In this document: piece after piece, positions 36,518 through 45,059 of the stretch
Layout: each line of letters starts with the position of its first letter
Numbering within the stretch: the stretch's first letter is position 1
From: an uncultured Lachnospiraceae bacterium
GTDB lineage: Bacteria; Bacillota; Clostridia; Lachnospirales; Lachnospiraceae
Reading direction: 5' to 3'
Assembly (NCBI GenBank): GCA_934320895.1
Contig: CAKRFY010000014.1
Coordinates: forward strand, 1 to 64,000
DNA length: 64,000 nt
The notes under the pieces: generated by a model
The model's input: the letters and a program-made list of their open reading frames with translations, nothing else
Database searches by the model: none
What the model was told of the DNA's origin: nothing
Position numbers and translations under genes: made by a program

Positions 36518-39500
36518 ATAGTTTTCAGGTCAATGACCTGCTCATAAAATCCTGTTATAGATTGATTAATGATTTCAACTCTGCCACATCTTGATATTTC
36601 TTTATTCAATACCAGTATGCCGGCTGTAGCTGCTCCACCTATTGATGATAAATTCGCACCGGAACTCTGGCACTGAAAGAGATGCAATATCTCCTCAATC
36701 ACAAGACACTTATCCAGCAAAGACAGTTTTTCAAATTTTTCCTTACCACTTTCCAATGTTTTTACCTGTGTTGAAAGTCTTATGTTATATACCGTGTCTT
36801 TTAATTTTTTATAAAATAACTCATATAGCTTTATAAGCATCTCATCCGTCAGTTCCATTTTATCTGAAATCTTTATATTCTTATTGACCTTATAATCCGC
36901 AAAAACCTTTGCGGTCTTTTTTAATATTTTCTGACTTTCTTCATCCAATACAAGCTGTTCTGCACATTTGAAAATAAGTCTTTTTTCAGTTCTTCCTGAA
37001 AGGTGCATCCTAAATCCATCCACATTAAAAAGTGAATCCATTTTTATTTTTCTAACTCTTATATCAGGATTTTTAAGTTCAAGTTTCTCAACACAATATC
37101 TTATTGCTGCATCCTCAGATTTTTCCAACTTTTTTGCAAGGTAAACAGGAACAAATTCCAAAGTTCTTATTTTATTGCCTTTCTTATCATCTGATTCAAC
37201 AAGCATAAAATACGCTCCGCTTGCCTTGTTATACGCACCATATTTTTCTGTTGCACAAAGCCTGTCATCCTCTAAATTATTTTTTACAGGAATTTGACCT
37301 TTACCTTTTTTCATTATCTGCTGGTCAAATAAGCCTCCTCTGACTTCATATGCTTTTCTTGTAAACAGTATGTTATTTTTCCTCATCACCTTATTTACAG
37401 TAACAATAGTTCCATTTTTACCTGATACCCATGCTGTTTCATCACCCCGTCTGACTGTCTCCTGTTCAAACATCTTTTTAAGATTGTATGTTCTTCCCGG
37501 ATTGTTTCTTATAAACCATGCCGCATCTTTTGTAAATTTAACATAGTATGTATTTCCAACTACAATATTTAAGTAAGCATCTTTCGCATGGTGATAATCA
37601 TTTATGCTCCTTACTTTTGTAAATTTAAATTTATGTCTAAATTCACTTACCGCATTAGCCTTTGCATATACTATCTCCGACTCTGGATATGCCTTTGTGA
37701 GAAGCTGCGTCACTGCTTTTGTACTCTGTCTTGTTTCTACAAGCTGTCTTGCGATAAAACCGGACAGCTCATTTTCACTAAATCCATCACGCCTTGTCAA
37801 ACGGTGATATTTTTCCTTTGAAATTAAATCTTTCTTTTTAAGCATATCCCATAACGTTTTTGACTTGTCCATATATTCCTTTGGCACCGGAAAAACATCT
37901 GTTTTATTGCTGTTCAATTCTCTTTTTACAAGAACTCTGTTGTCAAGACTATCATCCATGACCTTTGACTGCGGATATATATGATCTATATCATACCTGT
38001 TTGTAAACAAATCTTCTATGTCTATCACTTCATTTGAATACATACATCTTCCCATCTGGGTATAATACAAAAACAATTTATCACTTCTAAGTTTATTATC
38101 ATCTTCCTTTACAAGATTTTCATAAATCTCAGGTGCTTCTTTTTTACAATATTTATATTTTTCCAAAAGCCTTGATTTTCTTGAAACTTTTACATCACCT
38201 TTTTGTCCCGGTTCTCTTGCCATCTCAACAAATATACTCTCCGGCTTCCCTCCCATTATTTTTGATATTTCTTCTACTATTTTTAAAGTCTGCCATACAG
38301 GTCTTTTGACCGCCGGTGATACATAAAGTTTCTGAACATCATCATATGTTACCACCTCAGATTTATCTTCTGCCTCATCATTCAATCTTTTTATCTCTGA
38401 AAGATAATCATACTTGTTGCTGAGAAGCTGCATAAGATTTTCATTTGTCTCCCAAAGTGCTGATATTATATTTAGCACTTCACCCGTTTCTTTATTGACC
38501 GACTCTACTTCTTCTAAAAATTCTTTTGAAAGTCTTCCCCATCCTGTATATTTCTTGGCTGCAAGCTGGATCACCTGTTTATCACTAAGCTCCGGATATT
38601 TAATCTTAAGTCGTTTTTTAAGCATCTTTTGTGAGTCTGAAAATGCCGTAATATCTTTTATTATATCCTCTTTCTGATTTTGACTTAACTCTATATCTCC
38701 TGCTATCTGTTTTATATCATGATATGCCTTAAGAGAACTTTTAAAGTTCTGGTCAAATCCCGACAATTCCTGTTCTCTTTCTATAATACCGCTTCTTATA
38801 AGAAAATCTTTAACTTTCTTTCCCGTTACCCTCTGGTATTTCTTAAAAACATTTTCATAGACAGCCTGCTTTATCTCAACTGACACTTTTTCCCCGTCAA
38901 TCCTTAAATTGTTAAGTTCATTTAAAACCATAAATTTTGAATAGAGCAGCGATTCTTTAGGTAAAACATCTTTTCCTATAAGATATGTGCATTTATTTGT
39001 CATTCTTCCGATAAATTTTCCGGCACTTTCCTCTGCATCAATCTTACTCTCAAAATTCCACGGATAAATCTTTCCATCCTGTTTTCTTACTGCCCAGCTG
39101 TTGCCACCTTTGTCAGAATGATATGTATTAAGTGGTCCGACATAATATGGAATACGAAACTTAAATATTGCCTTTATCTTGTCTGTGTTTGTATAACCCT
39201 CATCATCTTTTTCACTCAAAAACGGATAATACAAAGCTGCATTTTTTAATATGCGGTCAAGCTCTGCCTCATGCAGCTGGTAAGGTATTACACTATTATC
39301 ACTTATTATCTGCTTAGGCAAAAATGTTTCATTTTCTATCTCATTTATGATACTTTCAGCAATTTCCTTTTCTTTTTCATCCTCAAAATTTATCTTATTT
39401 AAAGTTTTCTTCAGAAATGAATAAAAATCAGCTTTTGTGCATTTTTTATCTATAGGTACTTTCTTCCCATTCTTTTTAACCATACCAATATATGCACTAT

Positions 39501-40563
39501 AATTTGCCTGCTTTTCAGGTAATCCGAAAATCAGCTTATATTCATCCGGTCTTGTTTTTAAAAGTGCTTTTAACTTTTTCAGATCAGTCCTATGCTTTTC
39601 ATATATCTTTACTTTTGCTTCTGAAATATATGTTGAACCCTCTAATATATCACTGAGTACCGCCCAGTCGTAAAGAGCCTTTCCGGCAGCTATCAATAAA
39701 AATCTTTCTGCTAAAATTTCCTCCACATTCGCAATATATTCATCATAATTAGAGTCAGCAAAAGAAATTTTACTTTTCTCCATTTCATCAAGTGATTTGT
39801 CAGCAAATATCTCACTTAATTTAACCGTACAGCCTGTAATCAATGCCGCAAGTGCCTTTTTCTGCTTGTCCCCTCCTGCTATTATCTTTCCTAAATCCTG
39901 CTTTTTTGCCATTTTACTTTTTTGTCTTGATTTCAACAAATCTTCTATATCTTTTAATTTTTCTTCATCCACCGTTATCTCAATATCATTATCCAATGCT
40001 ACCCCACAAAAAGCCTTAAATGCACTGCCAAAATCCGTCACCTCAGACATCTTCTTTCCCTCAAACAAAAAATGTCCTCTATGCTTAATGATATGATGTA
40101 TTGCAAGATAAACAAGTCTTATATCATACTTTTGCGTCCACTCGTTTACAAGCGTATTTCTCAAATGAAATATAGTTGGAAACTGCTCATGATAATCTTT
40201 ATCTGTAAATCCATCATCACAAAAAAGTGCATATGGTAATTCTGGCTGCTTTCCGTTTATATCTCTCTTATCTTCAATCCAATACTTACTTTCTTTCATT
40301 CTCTGATAAAAACCAATATCAACCTTTGATATTTCATTACTGAATATTTCCTGCAACAATTCCATTCTCTGTTTTCTACGCTGTGTTCTTCTTCTCGCAG
40401 CACGAAATGTTCTTCTTGCCTCTGCCGTATCAGCAGTTTTAAACAATCGCACTCCCCAAAGAGCCTTTCCATGTTTCTTGATTATATTATATTTATCATC
40501 AGTGACAGCCCAGCCTACTGACGCTGTCCCCATATCAAGACCTACATAATATTTTTGCTTCAT
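36514..40563 (-). CDS. cas9: CRISPR-associated endonuclease Cas9 (type II-A)
   Basis: 1349 residues, close to S. pyogenes Cas9 in length. RuvC-I YYVGLDMGTASVGWAV with Asp10; arginine-rich bridge helix (about 50-68, RRTFRAARRRTQRRKQR); recognition lobe to about 760; RuvC-II ESIFVEMAREP with Glu780; HNH in RYDIDHIYPQSK with His861; RuvC-III YHHAKDAYLNIVVGN with His992 and Asp995; and the PAM-interacting C-terminus. All nuclease residues are intact, so it should cut both DNA strands when guided by crRNA:tracrRNA. AGGAGG lies about 12 bases before the ATG. The gene starts the cas9-cas1-cas2-csn2 operon; its promoter overlaps that of the divergent tracrRNA. The PAM cannot be predicted from this sequence alone. 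Confidence 0.98.
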   Translation of the reverse strand: MKQKYYVGLDMGTASVGWAVTDDKYNIIKKHGKALWGVRLFKTADTAEARRTFRAARRRTQRRKQRMELLQEIFSNEISKVDIGFYQRMKESKYWIEDKRDINGKQPELPYALFCDDGFTDKDYHEQFPTIFHLRNTLVNEWTQKYDIRLVYLAIHHIIKHRGHFLFEGKKMSEVTDFGSAFKAFCGVALDNDIEITVDEEKLKDIEDLLKSRQKSKMAKKQDLGKIIAGGDKQKKALAALITGCTVKLSEIFADKSLDEMEKSKISFADSNYDEYIANVEEILAERFLLIAAGKALYDWAVLSDILEGSTYISEAKVKIYEKHRTDLKKLKALLKTRPDEYKLIFGLPEKQANYSAYIGMVKKNGKKVPIDKKCTKADFYSFLKKTLNKINFEDEKEKEIAESIINEIENETFLPKQIISDNSVIPYQLHEAELDRILKNAALYYPFLSEKDDEGYTNTDKIKAIFKFRIPYYVGPLNTYHSDKGGNSWAVRKQDGKIYPWNFESKIDAEESAGKFIGRMTNKCTYLIGKDVLPKESLLYSKFMVLNELNNLRIDGEKVSVEIKQAVYENVFKKYQRVTGKKVKDFLIRSGIIEREQELSGFDQNFKSSLKAYHDIKQIAGDIELSQNQKEDIIKDITAFSDSQKMLKKRLKIKYPELSDKQVIQLAAKKYTGWGRLSKEFLEEVESVNKETGEVLNIISALWETNENLMQLLSNKYDYLSEIKRLNDEAEDKSEVVTYDDVQKLYVSPAVKRPVWQTLKIVEEISKIMGGKPESIFVEMAREPGQKGDVKVSRKSRLLEKYKYCKKEAPEIYENLVKEDDNKLRSDKLFLYYTQMGRCMYSNEVIDIEDLFTNRYDIDHIYPQSKVMDDSLDNRVLVKRELNSNKTDVFPVPKEYMDKSKTLWDMLKKKDLISKEKYHRLTRRDGFSENELSGFIARQLVETRQSTKAVTQLLTKAYPESEIVYAKANAVSEFRHKFKFTKVRSINDYHHAKDAYLNIVVGNTYYVKFTKDAAWFIRNNPGRTYNLKKMFEQETVRRGDETAWVSGKNGTIVTVNKVMRKNNILFTRKAYEVRGGLFDQQIMKKGKGQIPVKNNLEDDRLCATEKYGAYNKASGAYFMLVESDDKKGNKIRTLEFVPVYLAKKLEKSEDAAIRYCVEKLELKNPDIRVRKIKMDSLFNVDGFRMHLSGRTEKRLIFKCAEQLVLDEESQKILKKTAKVFADYKVNKNIKISDKMELTDEMLIKLYELFYKKLKDTVYNIRLSTQVKTLESGKEKFEKLSLLDKCLVIEEILHLFQCQSSGANLSSIGGAATAGILVLNKEISRCGRVEIINQSITGFYEQVIDLKTI

Positions 40564-40574
40564 AATTTCAAATA

Positions 40575-40608
40575 CCTCCTTGACAATTTTATATTTTTAT
40601 TATATCAT
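40575..40608. promoter_or_regulatory. Overlapping divergent promoters of tracrRNA (+) and cas9 (-)
   Basis: For tracrRNA on the plus strand: TTGACA (40580-40585), 17 bases, TATCAT (40603-40608). For cas9 on the minus strand: an extended -10, TATGATATAAT (core 40599-40604). The two -10 boxes share bases, and the cas9 ribosome site AGGAGG (40575-40580) touches the tracrRNA -35. Polymerase should be able to occupy only one at a time. Confidence 0.6.
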
Positions 40609-40614
40609 ACTTAT

Positions 40615-40727
40615 AGATTAAGTACCATACTTGATCTTACATCATAAGTTCAAATAAAAATTTATTCAAATCGCCTTAGGGCATCACAGTGTGTGAATTT
40701 AAAAAACTCGTTCTTAACGGGTTTTTT
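40615..40727 (+). ncRNA. tracrRNA of the type II-A system
   Basis: About 113 nucleotides. The anti-repeat (40618-40655) reads TTAAGTACCATACTTGATCT... and TTACATCATAAGTTCAAAT; it is complementary to the transcribed repeat, with mismatches and a small bulge opposite GAGAATG, as usual for natural crRNA:tracrRNA duplexes. After it come a nexus-like region with small hairpins (GCCTTAGGGC, CACAGTGTG) and a terminator stem AAAAAACTCGTT/AACGGGTTTTTT (40701-40727). The promoter lies just upstream. It is needed for crRNA maturation by RNase III and for Cas9 binding. Confidence 0.9.
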
Positions 40728-40740
40728 GTTTTAAATTTTA

Positions 40741-40900
40741 TATGTAATATATCGCGGGTAACGGCAAGAATATTACTCAATTGTATGTTTGTCTCCGCAA
40801 ATGACGGGACTCTAATTTAGAATATCATTCAATTGTATGTTAATCTCCGCGGATAACGGGATGTAAATTTAGAATATTATCCAATCGTATATTAAATGAC
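40741..40900. repeat. Degenerate 52-bp tandem repeats next to tracrRNA
   Basis: Units begin GAATATTACTC (40768), GAATATCATTC (40820) and GAATATTATCC (40872), spaced exactly 52 bases apart, with a partial unit before (ATCGCGGGTAACGG). Each full unit has CAATTGTATGTT and TCTCCGC...ACGGGA. It fills the gap between tracrRNA and aspartate aminotransferase together with the next terminator. No coding or known RNA motif is recognised. Confidence 0.7.
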
Positions 40901-40915
40901 TTATAATATAAAAAC

Positions 40916-40969
40916 AAAAATGATAATGCTTATTAAGACTTTAATATCTCAATAAGCATTATCATTTTT
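40916..40969 (-). terminator. Terminator of aspartate aminotransferase
   Basis: Perfect 19-bp arms AAAAATGATAATGCTTATT and its complement around a 16-base loop; A and T tracts at both ends make it effective in either direction. It lies about 95 bases after the aminotransferase stop codon. Confidence 0.85.
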
Positions 40970-41063
40970 CATATACCTTATTTAATATAACATATTTTAA
41001 CTTTATAATAATTTTAATAATATCGTATGAATTTTATTAAAATTGAAACATTCTATTTCTTAA

Positions 41064-42263
41064 TTACACCAATTCCTTTATAAAACTCTCAATCCTGTCA
41101 AGTCCCTTCTCGATCTGCTCAATAGATATAGCATATGAGAGACGGAAGCAATCAGGGAATCCAAAATCTGCACATGGTACGATAGCTGTATTGTACTCAT
41201 TGATAAGTATGTCTGCCATCTGTGGAATGCTGTCTATCTTTGTTCCCTTATATGACTTTCCAAGTACCGCACTGCCGTCTACGAACACATAAAATGCTCC
41301 CATTGGCTCAAGCGTATCAAGAAGTTCCATGTCACAGATTCTCTTGTACATGTATTTACGACGCTTGTCAAATTCAGCATGCATCTTCTCCACTGAATCC
41401 TGTGGTCCTGTAAGTGCTTCTACTGCTGCTTTCTGTGCTATTGAGTTTGGATTTGATGTCTGGTGGCTCTGTACGCTTCCCATCATCTTTGCGATTTCTT
41501 TTGATGAACCTGTGTAACCTATTCTCCATCCTGTCATCGCATAGCTCTTTGCAAGTCCGCTGCATGTAATAGTTCTGTCATATATATCTTTTCCAAGTGA
41601 TGCAATGCTTATATGCTTCTGCTCACCATAAACAAGCATCTCATACATTTCATCTGCTACTACATAGAAGTCTTTTTCTACTGCAACTTTTGCGATTGCA
41701 CGAAGTTCCTCTTCTGTGTAAAGCATTCCTGTAGGATTGTTTGGTGTATTTAATACAAGTGCCTTTGTCTTATCAGTTACTGCTGCTACAAGATCATCAG
41801 CTGTAAGTTTAAAGTTCTGCTCTTTTGTTGTAGTAACTATAACAGGTACACCCCCTGCAAGTTTTACTATCTCAGGATAGCTAAGCCAGAATGGTGCAGG
41901 GATTATAACCTCATCACCAGGATTTAAAAGTGCAGTAAATATATTTGTCAGTGAATGTTTTCCACCATTGCTTATTACGATCTGGTCTGTATCGTAATCA
42001 AGTCCATTAAATTCTTTGAACTTTTTAGATATAGCTTCTTTTAATTCGTTTGTTCCTGAAGCCGGTGTATATTTTGTAAAACCGTCTTTAATTGCTTTGA
42101 TTGCTGCTTCACAGATGTTTTCAGGTGTGTTAAAATCAGGCTCGCCCGCTCCAAATCCAACTACATCCTTTCCCTGTGCTTTAAGTTCTTTTGCTTTTGC
42201 TGTAATTGCAAGAGTTGACGAAGGTTTAACTGCTGCTGCTTTCTTTGATAATTCTAATGACAT
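41064..42263 (-). CDS. aspB: Pyridoxal phosphate-dependent aspartate aminotransferase (class Ib)
   Basis: 399 residues, fold-type I aminotransferase. Landmarks: GFGAGEPDFNTPENI near the start, the YTPASGTNELKEAI block, VLNTPNNPTGMLYT with the Asn that holds PLP, and the Schiff-base lysine in SGLAKSYAMTGWRIGY; the C-terminal Arg is in FRLSYAIS. It transfers the amino group between aspartate and 2-oxoglutarate; in this subgroup some enzymes also use prephenate or aromatic substrates. GAGG ribosome site. It is monocistronic between terminators. Confidence 0.92.
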   Translation of the reverse strand: MSLELSKKAAAVKPSSTLAITAKAKELKAQGKDVVGFGAGEPDFNTPENICEAAIKAIKDGFTKYTPASGTNELKEAISKKFKEFNGLDYDTDQIVISNGGKHSLTNIFTALLNPGDEVIIPAPFWLSYPEIVKLAGGVPVIVTTTKEQNFKLTADDLVAAVTDKTKALVLNTPNNPTGMLYTEEELRAIAKVAVEKDFYVVADEMYEMLVYGEQKHISIASLGKDIYDRTITCSGLAKSYAMTGWRIGYTGSSKEIAKMMGSVQSHQTSNPNSIAQKAAVEALTGPQDSVEKMHAEFDKRRKYMYKRICDMELLDTLEPMGAFYVFVDGSAVLGKSYKGTKIDSIPQMADILINEYNTAIVPCADFGFPDCFRLSYAISIEQIEKGLDRIESFIKELV

Positions 42264-42421
42264 GTTTCTAACCTCATTCCTGCGACTTTATCGCATAAGT
42301 AATTTAATATTTTTACGCCTGTATCAAAAAATATTATTCAGAATGAATTTTATTCATGATACAATTGTAATTATCTCACAATACACATACGCGCGTCAAT
42401 ATATATGTTTACAATTATGTC

Positions 42422-42476
42422 AAAAAAATATACCTTAAAATTGTAAAAATTAACAAAACTTCTACAATTTCAAGGT
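42422..42476 (-). terminator. Terminator of the UPF0210 gene
   Basis: ACCTTGAAATTGTA/TACAATTTTAAGGT arms (42432-42476, one mismatch) with a 17-base loop, followed on the minus strand by TATTTTTTT. Confidence 0.85.
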
Positions 42477-42511
42477 ATAATAATGTAATTTACTGTTTAT
42501 TCTTAATTTTC

Positions 42512-43876
42512 TTAATTCTTAAAGCTGTGTATTGGTGCCGGAATCCTTCCGCCCCTGTTTACAAACTCACTGCAGTCAAACTCATTTACAGGCATTACAG
42601 GTGCATAACCTAATAATCCTCCAAATTCAACCATCTCTCCAACTTTCTTGCCCGGAACAGGGATAAGTCTTGCAGCCGTTGTTTTCTGGTTTATCATTCC
42701 TATAGCCATTTCATCAGCAATAATACCTGCTATTGTCTCAGGTTTCGTATTTCCCGGTATTGCTACCATGTCAAGTCCTACTGAGCAAACACATGTCATT
42801 GCCTCAAGTTTTTCAAGCGTAAGTGCTCCGTCCTGAACAGCATTTATCATTCCCTGATCCTCACTTACAGGTATAAATGCTCCGCTAAGTCCACCTACAT
42901 ATGAAGATGCCATTACACCACCCTTTTTAACCTGATCGTTAAGCATAGCGAGTGCTGCTGTTGTTCCCGGTGCTCCTGCTCTCTCAAGACCCATCTCCTC
43001 AAAGATATCTGCAATACTATCTCCTATAGCAGGTGTAGGTGCAAGTGAAAGATCGATTATTCCAAATGGTATGTCAAGTCTCTTTGAAGCTTCAAGCGCA
43101 ACAAGCTGACCCACTCTTGTAATCTTAAATGCAGTCTTTTTGATTTTTTCGCAAAGTGCTCCAAAGTCAAGTCCATGTGCAGATTCAAGTGCTTTTCTCA
43201 TAACACCCGGTCCGCTTACTCCGACATTTATTATCTCATCAGCTTCAGTAACACCATGAAATGCTCCCGCCATAAAAGGATTGTCATCAGGTGCATTACA
43301 AAATACAACGAGTTTTGCACATCCGTTGCAGTCACAGTCAACCGTTACATCAGCAGTTTCACGGACAATGTCACCCATAAGTCTTACTGCATCCATATTT
43401 AATCCGGTCTTTGTTGAGCCAACATTTACTGAACTACACACAAAATCAGTAGCCTTAAGTGCTTCAGGTATAGAACGGATAAGAAGCTCATCACTCTTTG
43501 TCATTCCTTTTGAAACAAGTGCTGAATATCCTCCGATAAAATTTACTCCAACTTCTTTTGCAGCTTTGTCAAGTGTTTTTGCTATCGTCACATAATCCTC
43601 AGGTGTCTTACATGCAGAACCCCCGATAAGCGCAATAGGTGTAACTGAAATTCTCTTGTTTACGATTGGAATACCATATTCAAGCTCTATCGCTTTTCCT
43701 GTAGGAACAAGGTCTTTTGCAACAGTTGTGATACGGTTATATATTTTTTCATTTAATCTGTCGAGATCATCATCTATACAATTTAAAAGGCTTATACCAA
43801 GTGTAATCGTTCTTACATCGAGGTTTTCCTTTTCGATCATATCATTAGTTTCTTTAACTTCTGCTATATTAATCAT
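42512..43876 (-). CDS. UPF0210 (PFL/DUF711) family protein
   Basis: 454 residues. Belongs to the UPF0210 family, distantly like pyruvate formate-lyase/ribonucleotide reductase barrels but lacking an assigned reaction. Seen blocks: [23 protein letters not shown] at the start, [52 protein letters not shown] and the end [26 protein letters not shown] before the ATG at 43876 selects that start over 43891. It pairs with the ACT-domain gene just upstream, an arrangement conserved in Gram-positives, so the two are thought to act together; the ligand is unknown. Confidence 0.9.
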   Translation of the reverse strand: MINIAEVKETNDMIEKENLDVRTITLGISLLNCIDDDLDRLNEKIYNRITTVAKDLVPTGKAIELEYGIPIVNKRISVTPIALIGGSACKTPEDYVTIAKTLDKAAKEVGVNFIGGYSALVSKGMTKSDELLIRSIPEALKATDFVCSSVNVGSTKTGLNMDAVRLMGDIVRETADVTVDCDCNGCAKLVVFCNAPDDNPFMAGAFHGVTEADEIINVGVSGPGVMRKALESAHGLDFGALCEKIKKTAFKITRVGQLVALEASKRLDIPFGIIDLSLAPTPAIGDSIADIFEEMGLERAGAPGTTAALAMLNDQVKKGGVMASSYVGGLSGAFIPVSEDQGMINAVQDGALTLEKLEAMTCVCSVGLDMVAIPGNTKPETIAGIIADEMAIGMINQKTTAARLIPVPGKKVGEMVEFGGLLGYAPVMPVNEFDCSEFVNRGGRIPAPIHSFKN

Positions 43877-43890
43877 ACTAACTCCCCTCA

Positions 43891-44163
43891 TTAAATTCTA
43901 TGCATCTTGTCGAAAATGTCTTCACGCTGTGCCTTTATCGTACAACCCATATCCTCACCTATCTTTTCAAGAGCACTGTTAAATCCCGCAAAGTCTGTTT
44001 TGCACTCTGCAACATCAGCGATCATCATCATGTTGAAAAATCCACCTACGATCGTCTGTGAAATATCAAGAATATTTACATTGTTTTCTGCAAGGTATGT
44101 ACAAACCTTTGCAATAATACCAACACTGTCCTTACCTACTACTGTTATAACTGTTTTTTTCAT
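43891..44163 (-). CDS. ACT domain-containing protein (UPF0237)
   Basis: 90 residues forming a single ACT domain: [20 protein letters not shown] is the first strand and ligand loop, followed by [24 protein letters not shown] domains bind amino acids to regulate partner proteins; this stand-alone version almost always precedes a UPF0210 gene, as here. Its stop codon is next to the ribosome site of that gene, implying translational coupling. Confidence 0.92.
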   Translation of the reverse strand: MKKTVITVVGKDSVGIIAKVCTYLAENNVNILDISQTIVGGFFNMMMIADVAECKTDFAGFNSALEKIGEDMGCTIKAQREDIFDKMHRI

Positions 44164-44184
44164 TTTATCTTTTCCTTTCTTATC

Positions 44185-44979
44185 TTAAAGCACAACCATT
44201 TTGGAAGGCTCCTTTCTCTTTGCTACTGACAGGTCAAAATCAAGATCTTTTAATCCCATTTCTTCCCATAACTGACACTTTACTGCTTCAAATGCAAGCT
44301 GCGGATAATTGTTTTCTTTTGATAAATGTGCAAGAAATGCATATTTTAAATTTTTATTTATCACCTTACACAACAGACTGCCTGAATCTTCATTTGATAA
44401 ATGCCCATACTCACTTAATATCCTTCGCTTAAGCTTATATGGATATTTTCCGGCTTCAAGCATACTTATATCATGATTTGCCTCTATAAAAAGCACATCC
44501 GTATCTTTTAAATGCTCTATCGTATAATCATCATATTTTCCAAGATCAGTTGCTATACTTGCCTTATGCCCCTCTGCCGTCAATGTATAACCTACTGGAT
44601 CAGCAGCATCATGCGAAGTAGAAAACGGCATTACCGTTATCCCACCCATAGCTACCGGCTCGTCTGCATGTACTTCAAAAAGATGATTCATTGAAATAAC
44701 ACCTTTTTTGTCTTTAAGCCTTATGGCATCAAGTGTCCCACCAGTTGCATAAACAGGAGTGTCAAACATTTTTACCATCATGTTTATACCCTGGATATGG
44801 TCGGTATGTTCATGTGTTACAAATATTCCACTTAACTGTTCAGGAGAAACACCTATCTTTTTAAGACCTTCTACTATCCTTTTGCGACTTACTCCGGCAT
44901 CTATCAAAATGTTTGTGTCACCACTGCCAACATATGTACAGTTTCCACTGCTGCCGCTGGCAATACTGCATACTCTCAT
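44185..44979 (-). CDS. MBL-fold metallo-hydrolase (YycJ/WalJ-like)
   Basis: 264 residues. Starts MRVCSIASGSSGNCTYVG, the YycJ-type opening; the zinc motif THEHTDHIQG is at about 54-63 and further metal ligands lie in FSTSHDAADPVG and FIEANHD. YycJ proteins are beta-lactamase-fold nucleases connected in Firmicutes with DNA repair or with the WalKR wall regulon. No walK/walR here; it follows the FtsA-like gene by 80 bases in the same direction and precedes the ACT gene by 21 bases. Confidence 0.88.
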   Translation of the reverse strand: MRVCSIASGSSGNCTYVGSGDTNILIDAGVSRKRIVEGLKKIGVSPEQLSGIFVTHEHTDHIQGINMMVKMFDTPVYATGGTLDAIRLKDKKGVISMNHLFEVHADEPVAMGGITVMPFSTSHDAADPVGYTLTAEGHKASIATDLGKYDDYTIEHLKDTDVLFIEANHDISMLEAGKYPYKLKRRILSEYGHLSNEDSGSLLCKVINKNLKYAFLAHLSKENNYPQLAFEAVKCQLWEEMGLKDLDFDLSVAKRKEPSKMVVL

Positions 44980-45059
44980 ATCTACCTCATTTCTTTATTA
45001 TATCCCATTCTTACACTGTTTTTTTACGCATAGTGTAAAAATTTTTAATCTTCTAATTT

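Noticed and set aside
33433..41063. The CRISPR locus as part of a prophage or integrative element
   Set aside because: No integrase, phage genes, tRNA or att-like direct repeats flank it; only a PDDEXK_2 gene is adjacent.
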